Source: Gordionus sp. m RMFG-2023
Taxonomy: Eukaryota > Nematomorpha > Gordioida > Chordodea > Parachordodidae
Direction: 5' to 3'
Assembly (NCBI RefSeq): GCF_954871325.1
Contig: NC_088775.1
Location: forward strand, 69,169,561-69,233,560
Length of the DNA: 64,000 bases
Position 1 is the first letter of the stretch, and every line of letters begins with the position of its first letter. The notes below the pieces were generated by a model that made no database searches, had not been told where the DNA came from, and worked only from the letters and a program-made list of their open reading frames with translations. The position numbers and the translations under genes were made by a program. Of the stretch, positions 52,901-58,900 are shown one piece after another.

Positions 52901-55900
52901 CTTGGCAAACCGTAAAATATGTTTCAGGAAGCAAAAAAACTTAAATGAAAACCGGTTCGAGCCTATCTCTAAATAGCACGGCCAAAATTTTTGAGCATTA
53001 TTTATAAATATTAAAACCATCATATATTTTTTAAAACTTTCGTTATTAGGGTTTGAAGAATTATCTAGCCCTTTTCCAATGGGCGGTATATTGGGTACTA
53101 TAGCGTGGTGGTGATGGTGTTGCAAAATGTTGCCTTTGCTATTAACGAGGTTGTTATTGATATTAGCCACCGTCGGCAAATTATTGATAAATCCGCTATT
53201 CATATTATAAATATGATTATAATGGGAAGATATAGAGCCATCGAAGGGTAAAGGAGGCGGGGGTGGCGGCGGTGGTGGGGGAAGCGCGACGCTAAATTGA
53301 TTGCAGTTTTTGAAATCGTTGTTGTTTGGTGATTTAGAAGATGGGGATAAAAAGGCATTAGGTTGGGATGAAGGATCGTCTCGGTGGACTAATTGTTCTT
53401 TGAGAAATAGGTATTCCTAGGAAAAAAGAGTTGTTGGAAAAGATTTTAATTTAATTTGTTTAACTAATTAGTTTTTAAACAAATTTTTCCCCCCTAGACA
53501 TATATACCAGATGTCATAATTTAAAATAAAAATAACAATATACTTACTTTTCTAAATTTTACAACAAAAAAACAAATTCTTTAGATGTTTATAAAATATT
53601 TTTCTTAAATTTACATGCATAATTTGATCCAACTCCCTTTGCCTTTGCATGTAATCGCTTTCCTTATCGTTGAAATTTTTTTTGAGAGTGCTCGCTTCGT
53701 AATCAGCTTTTTCGTACATTTTCTAAAAAAAAATTTTTCGATCAAAAATATTTATATCTCAAACAAGATACTAAAGATTTAATTGTCGATTATATCATTC
53801 AAATCCGACTAATCCTCTAAGCATCGAAACAATACTACAAATAATAGCTAATGAAGAGACTTATTAGTGGAATAATAGCATGGATTAATACGGATTCGAT
53901 AAGGATATTATAAAAATAATATTGCTTGCTAGGTTATCACAATCAACAAAAGTTGTAGAAATCCAACCGAAGAACACATTCTGAATTATTATTTATAAGA
54001 ATTTTATGAATAATAAATTAATAATCTTTCAATCTTTAAAAAATTTTTTTTTAACTAATTAACTGCACATTAAATATTACTTTGATTTCGTCTTTCTCTT
54101 TAGTTATCGTTTCCAAAAATGTCTGCATTTCAACTAAATCGAAATATATTAAAAATAGAATATAGTCAAAATTCTACAAATAAATCAAGTACAAGTAATA
54201 AGCAAACATAAAGAGATTCAAATTAGAGATATACAACCTGCCTAACCTTACTTATTTATTTTTTGGTCATTGTAATTTACCATCATAACCATATAATGTG
54301 CTAACATTCGACAATATTAAATTTAAAAAATCGATTCAAAAAGATAGCAAACTCTGAAAATTCAGATACTCAATTTTTGCAATATTTATCCCAATTTCTC
54401 ATTCATGATTTAAAAAAATTAACTACAGTATACCCTATTAACGTTCTAAAAGATAAAATTTAAGACACAAAATCGAAAAAAAGTTATATGTCCCTTATAC
54501 AGTGTATAAGTAAATTAGATAGTGAATATTAATAGAAAATAATGTACAATATATATTTTTTTAAAAATAATAACAGATTTTAATAGCTTAAAATGCGGTA
54601 AATATAAATTTTTAAATATAATTTACCAATTCGGGCCATGGCTTGATTTTCAGTTTCCACCAATTTTTCATTTAACTATACAAAATTATAAATGTTATTT
54701 AGATATCTTATTTTTTAAATATATTAATTTATATATACTCTGATACCCTTTTTAAATAAAATTTTATAGTAATGATACAAAATCCTGGTAATAATATTTG
54801 TGATATATTAATATTTTTGTAATAACTCAAAGAAAGGACTCAAACGAAAAATAGATCAGATACTATATTGAACAAAATTTAATCCAAAAATGTATACCTA
54901 ATTTTCTTGCTGTCATTCATTTAAGAATGGTCAGAAAAATATTTATTACAAACAATTCTTTCCAACTCATGATACTAAATTTTTAAATTATTCTTCAGCC
55001 CATTTTTGCATCACACAGATATTGTAATCATTACAGTACTGTCTAAATATTCAATCCTAATATTAGTTTTGCTAAATTAAAAAAATATATTATCTTGTAC
55101 ATTTTCTAGCTGTTCTTGAAGATCCGCCACTTGTTCGAGCGCAGAATTTTTGATTTCGGCTTCCTGCATCAGCACACTAACATCGCACACGTTATCGAGG
55201 TAAGCGGATATTTGCACTTGTAACTGGTCGCTTTCCGTATGCTTCAATTTCTTTTGCGATTATAATATTTCAAAAAAGTTAGAAAAAATAGAGGAAAAAT
55301 ATATATATTAAAAAAAAAAAATCTCTCCCAAAATCCTACCTTCAGCCTCATCGTGGCGGGAGAGTGGCAACGTCTTTTGGCGGCAAATGGAGGTCTAAAA
55401 GGTTCCCTGTGATCTGGGTCTAGAATAGGATCACCGTCTCCTCGACGGGGTGTAAAAACCACTTAAAGAGGTTGATGTCAGGAAGGGCATCCGATTGTAA
55501 AAACCATGCTACAGAAATTTCCCTAACAAAGCATGGGCGGGGTACAGTCCAAAGTACCCCGTGGGCCTCCTCATCCGCCTACGACAAAAAGAAGGATGGG
55601 AAACCCGGTGGAACCACTATTCATGAAAATGAAACCTATGACGGCCATAAACGACCTAATAAAAAGTGGAGAAACCAGTTTACGGGTGATCGAGTTAGGG
55701 TCGCGACATGGAATGTTGGGAGTATGACGGGAAGAGCGGGAGAAGTCGTCGATGTATTGCACAGAAGACATATAGATGTGTGCTGCATACAGGAGACTAG
55801 ATGGAAAGGAAATGGGACCAGAATGATTGGCAAGACTAGCGAAAAGTATAAATTCTTTTGGCAAGGAGGTAATGATGGTAAGGCTGGAGTTGGGGTATTG

Positions 55901-58900
55901 GTTGCGGAGAAATTGGTAGACAAAGTAGTCGAAGTGAGAAGGCTAGACAACCAGATAATGGTTATCAAGATGATTATTGGTAGAAAGCTATATAATATGA
56001 TCTCGGCATATGTTCCTCAGGTTGGAAGAAGTGAAGAAGAGAAAGATGTATTTTGGGACAGTCTATTGGGGGTGACATCGAGACTGGCAAATGAAGAGGG
56101 GATTATCCTGGCTGGCGATCTGAATGGACATGTGGGAGCGAGTAGTGAGGGTTATGAAGGAGTACATGGAGGGTTCAGTTACGGCATGAGAAATTTGGAA
56201 GGAGAGAGGATTTTAGAATTTAGTGATGCTATGGATATGATTGTTTGTAATACAATGTTTAAGAAAGAATCAGAGAAGCTGGTGACTTATAAGTCGGGTA
56301 GTACCAAAAGTGTTGTGGATTACTTGTTATTAAGGAGATGTGATCGATGTATAATAAAAAATGTGAAAGTGATACCGGGAGAGGAATGTATAAATCAGCA
56401 TCGACTAGTTGTAAGAGATCTCACTCTTAAAGGTGCCAGGGTCACTAAAAGAAAGTTTGTCCCAAGGCTGAAGGTTTGGAAATTGAAGGAGGAGAATGCT
56501 AGACGTCAATTCAATATGGCATTAGCGATTAGGGAGGCGGAGGTGGCACAAGCATCTGGGGTGAATGACAAGTGGGAAGCCATGAAGAAAGCTTGGGTAA
56601 TGACAACTGAGGAGGTATGTGGATGGACAAAAGGGCCGCCTAGACATAAGGAGACTTGGTGGTGGAGCCCAGAGGTAGCGAAAGCCGTGGATGAGAAACG
56701 GAGGTGTTTCAAAGTATGGTATAATAGCAAAGAAAATAGTGATAATGATATTTACAAGATGGCTAAAAGAAATGCTAAGAAATTAGCGAAGGATCAAGAA
56801 AAAAAAGACACGAGTTTGCTAAAGAAATGAAATGCGCTGATGGAATTGGAAATATGGTTAGAATGGCAAAACAGATGTCAAAAAAGAGGCAGGATGTGAT
56901 AGGTGTAAAGTGTTTGAAAAATATGGAAGGAAAAATGACGATTGATAGTAGTGGTATTAAGAACACCTGGAAGATTTACATGAAAGGACTTTTGAATGAA
57001 GAAAATGAATGGAATAATAATATTAGTTGTGCAAAGGTAGAAGGTCCAGGGTGTAAATTTGGCAAGGACGAGATAAGGAGAGCAGTGAAAAAGATGAAGA
57101 AAGGGAAGGCATCGGGTTTAACGATGGTGGTATCAGAGATGTTTAAAGGTTCTGATGATTTAGGGATTGAATGGTTAATGAATTTAGCAAATCAGATTGT
57201 CACAGAAGGTACTATTCCCGAGGACTGGCGAAGAAGTATAATTATCCCAGTATACAAGGGGAAAGGTGATCCTTTAGATTGTGGGTCTTACAGAGCTATT
57301 AAACTCTTGGAACATGCAATGAAAGTATTTGAGAGAGTGTTAGAAAAGCGGATAAGGGAACAAATCAAAATTGATGAAATGCAGTTTGGTTTTACATCGG
57401 GAAAAGGCACGACAGATGCAATTTTTGTGGTGAGACAAATTCAGGAGAAGTATCTTGCGAAGGAAAAGAAACTCTATTATGCGTTTGTTGATTTGGAGAA
57501 AGCATTTGATAGGGTGCCGCGTGAGATTACAAGATGGGCCTTGAGAAAATCCGGTGTGGAGGAATGGTTAGTTACCGCAGTGATGGCAATGTATGTTGGA
57601 GCACAAACAGCAGTACGGACGGATCATGGTGATAGTGACAGCTTTGAGGTGAAGGTAGGACTTCATCAAGGATCCGTGCTGAGTCCATTATTATTTATCT
57701 TAGTAATGGATGTGGTGGCTAGAGAAATGCGTGAAGGACTTCCCTGGGAGATATTATATGCAGATGACCTTGTATTAATGGCAAACAGTGAGGGAGAATT
57801 GAGGGATAAAGTTAGTAAATGGAAGATGACTATGGAAGCAAAGGGCCTGAAAATGAATGCATCAAAAACAAAGGTGATGATTGGTGGGGAAAATCTAAAG
57901 ATAGAAGAATCAGGTAAGTGGCCTTGTGGTGTATGTGGGAAAGGAGTTGCTAGAAATTCTATCCAATGCACCAGATGCCAGAAATGGGTACATAAAAGAT
58001 GTAGTGGGAAAAAAGGCAGTTTGATGTTAGAAAGAATGACCTTTATTTGTAAAACATGCATGAAAGGGATACATAATAATGATAACCTAAAAAATGGTGG
58101 TCTGGATATTGGCAATGGGTTAACCCTAGAAAAAGTGGATAAGTTTTGTTATTTAGGTGATATGCTAAACGCAGATGGTGGTGTAGATTCTGCTGTTGTT
58201 GCAAGGATCAGACAAGCTTGGAAGAAGTTCAGAGAGATGTCATCTATTCTTACAAATAAAAAAGTTTCTCTGAAGTTAAAGGGGAAAGTTTACGTAAGCT
58301 GCGTGAGGAGTTGTTTAGTTTATGGCGGTGAAACATGGGCAATGAAAGCAATTCACGAAGCCAAATTAGAAAGAACAGAGATGAGGATGGTTAGATGGAT
58401 GTGTGGGGTATCTCTGAGAGAGAGAAAAACTAGCAAGGAATTGCGAGCAAGATTAGGTATAGAAATGATTGGTATGGTAATGCGACGAAATAGACTAAGA
58501 TGGTTTGGGCATGTGGAACGTATGACAAGAGATGACTGGGTAAAGAGATGCACAATGATGGAAGTAGGAGGATCAAGACCTAGAGGAAGACCCAAGATGA
58601 CGTGGACAAATGTGATAGCGGCGGATATGAGAAGCTTGAATCTTACAAGTATTGATGCTCAGGACCGTCAAAAATGGAAAAGAAAAATCAGAGGGAAAAC
58701 TGGCCTACCCGGGTAAACCTGGAAATCGCCATAAAACGGAGAAGAAGAAAAATATATATTAAAAAAAATATAAATTCTGCCATACTTCCAAATAATCATC
58801 GAGACCAATTTTGGTGAAGGCGAATTGAAGAGCTACTCTGTAATTCATATTTTCTACGGAATGAACCACGATATTTATGAATTGCATACACGCGACCATA

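Larger units (their letters stand above)
55319..58747 (+). mobile_element. Nearly full-length APE-type LINE (RTE-like) in FMNL intron 8
   Basis: Non-LTR retrotransposon in the antisense direction of the host gene. It encodes an apurinic-type endonuclease followed by reverse transcriptase, with no RNase H seen. Flanks repeat a 21-24-bp A/T sequence (55,295-55,318 and 58,748-58,768) that differs by one TA unit, which fits a target-site duplication. The 5' leader (55,320-55,470) is GC-richer than the host DNA; the 3' end is short and finishes in a GAA-rich tail without a long poly(A). The single ORF expected for this class is split by one apparent frameshift. Clade is inferred from overall layout and the endonuclease resemblance to craniofacial-development-protein-2-like sequences; RTE-like is likely but unproven. 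Confidence 0.88.

Noticed and set aside
55571-55968. Minus-strand ORFs across the LINE
   Set aside because: Shadows of the intact plus-strand endonuclease and RT frames.
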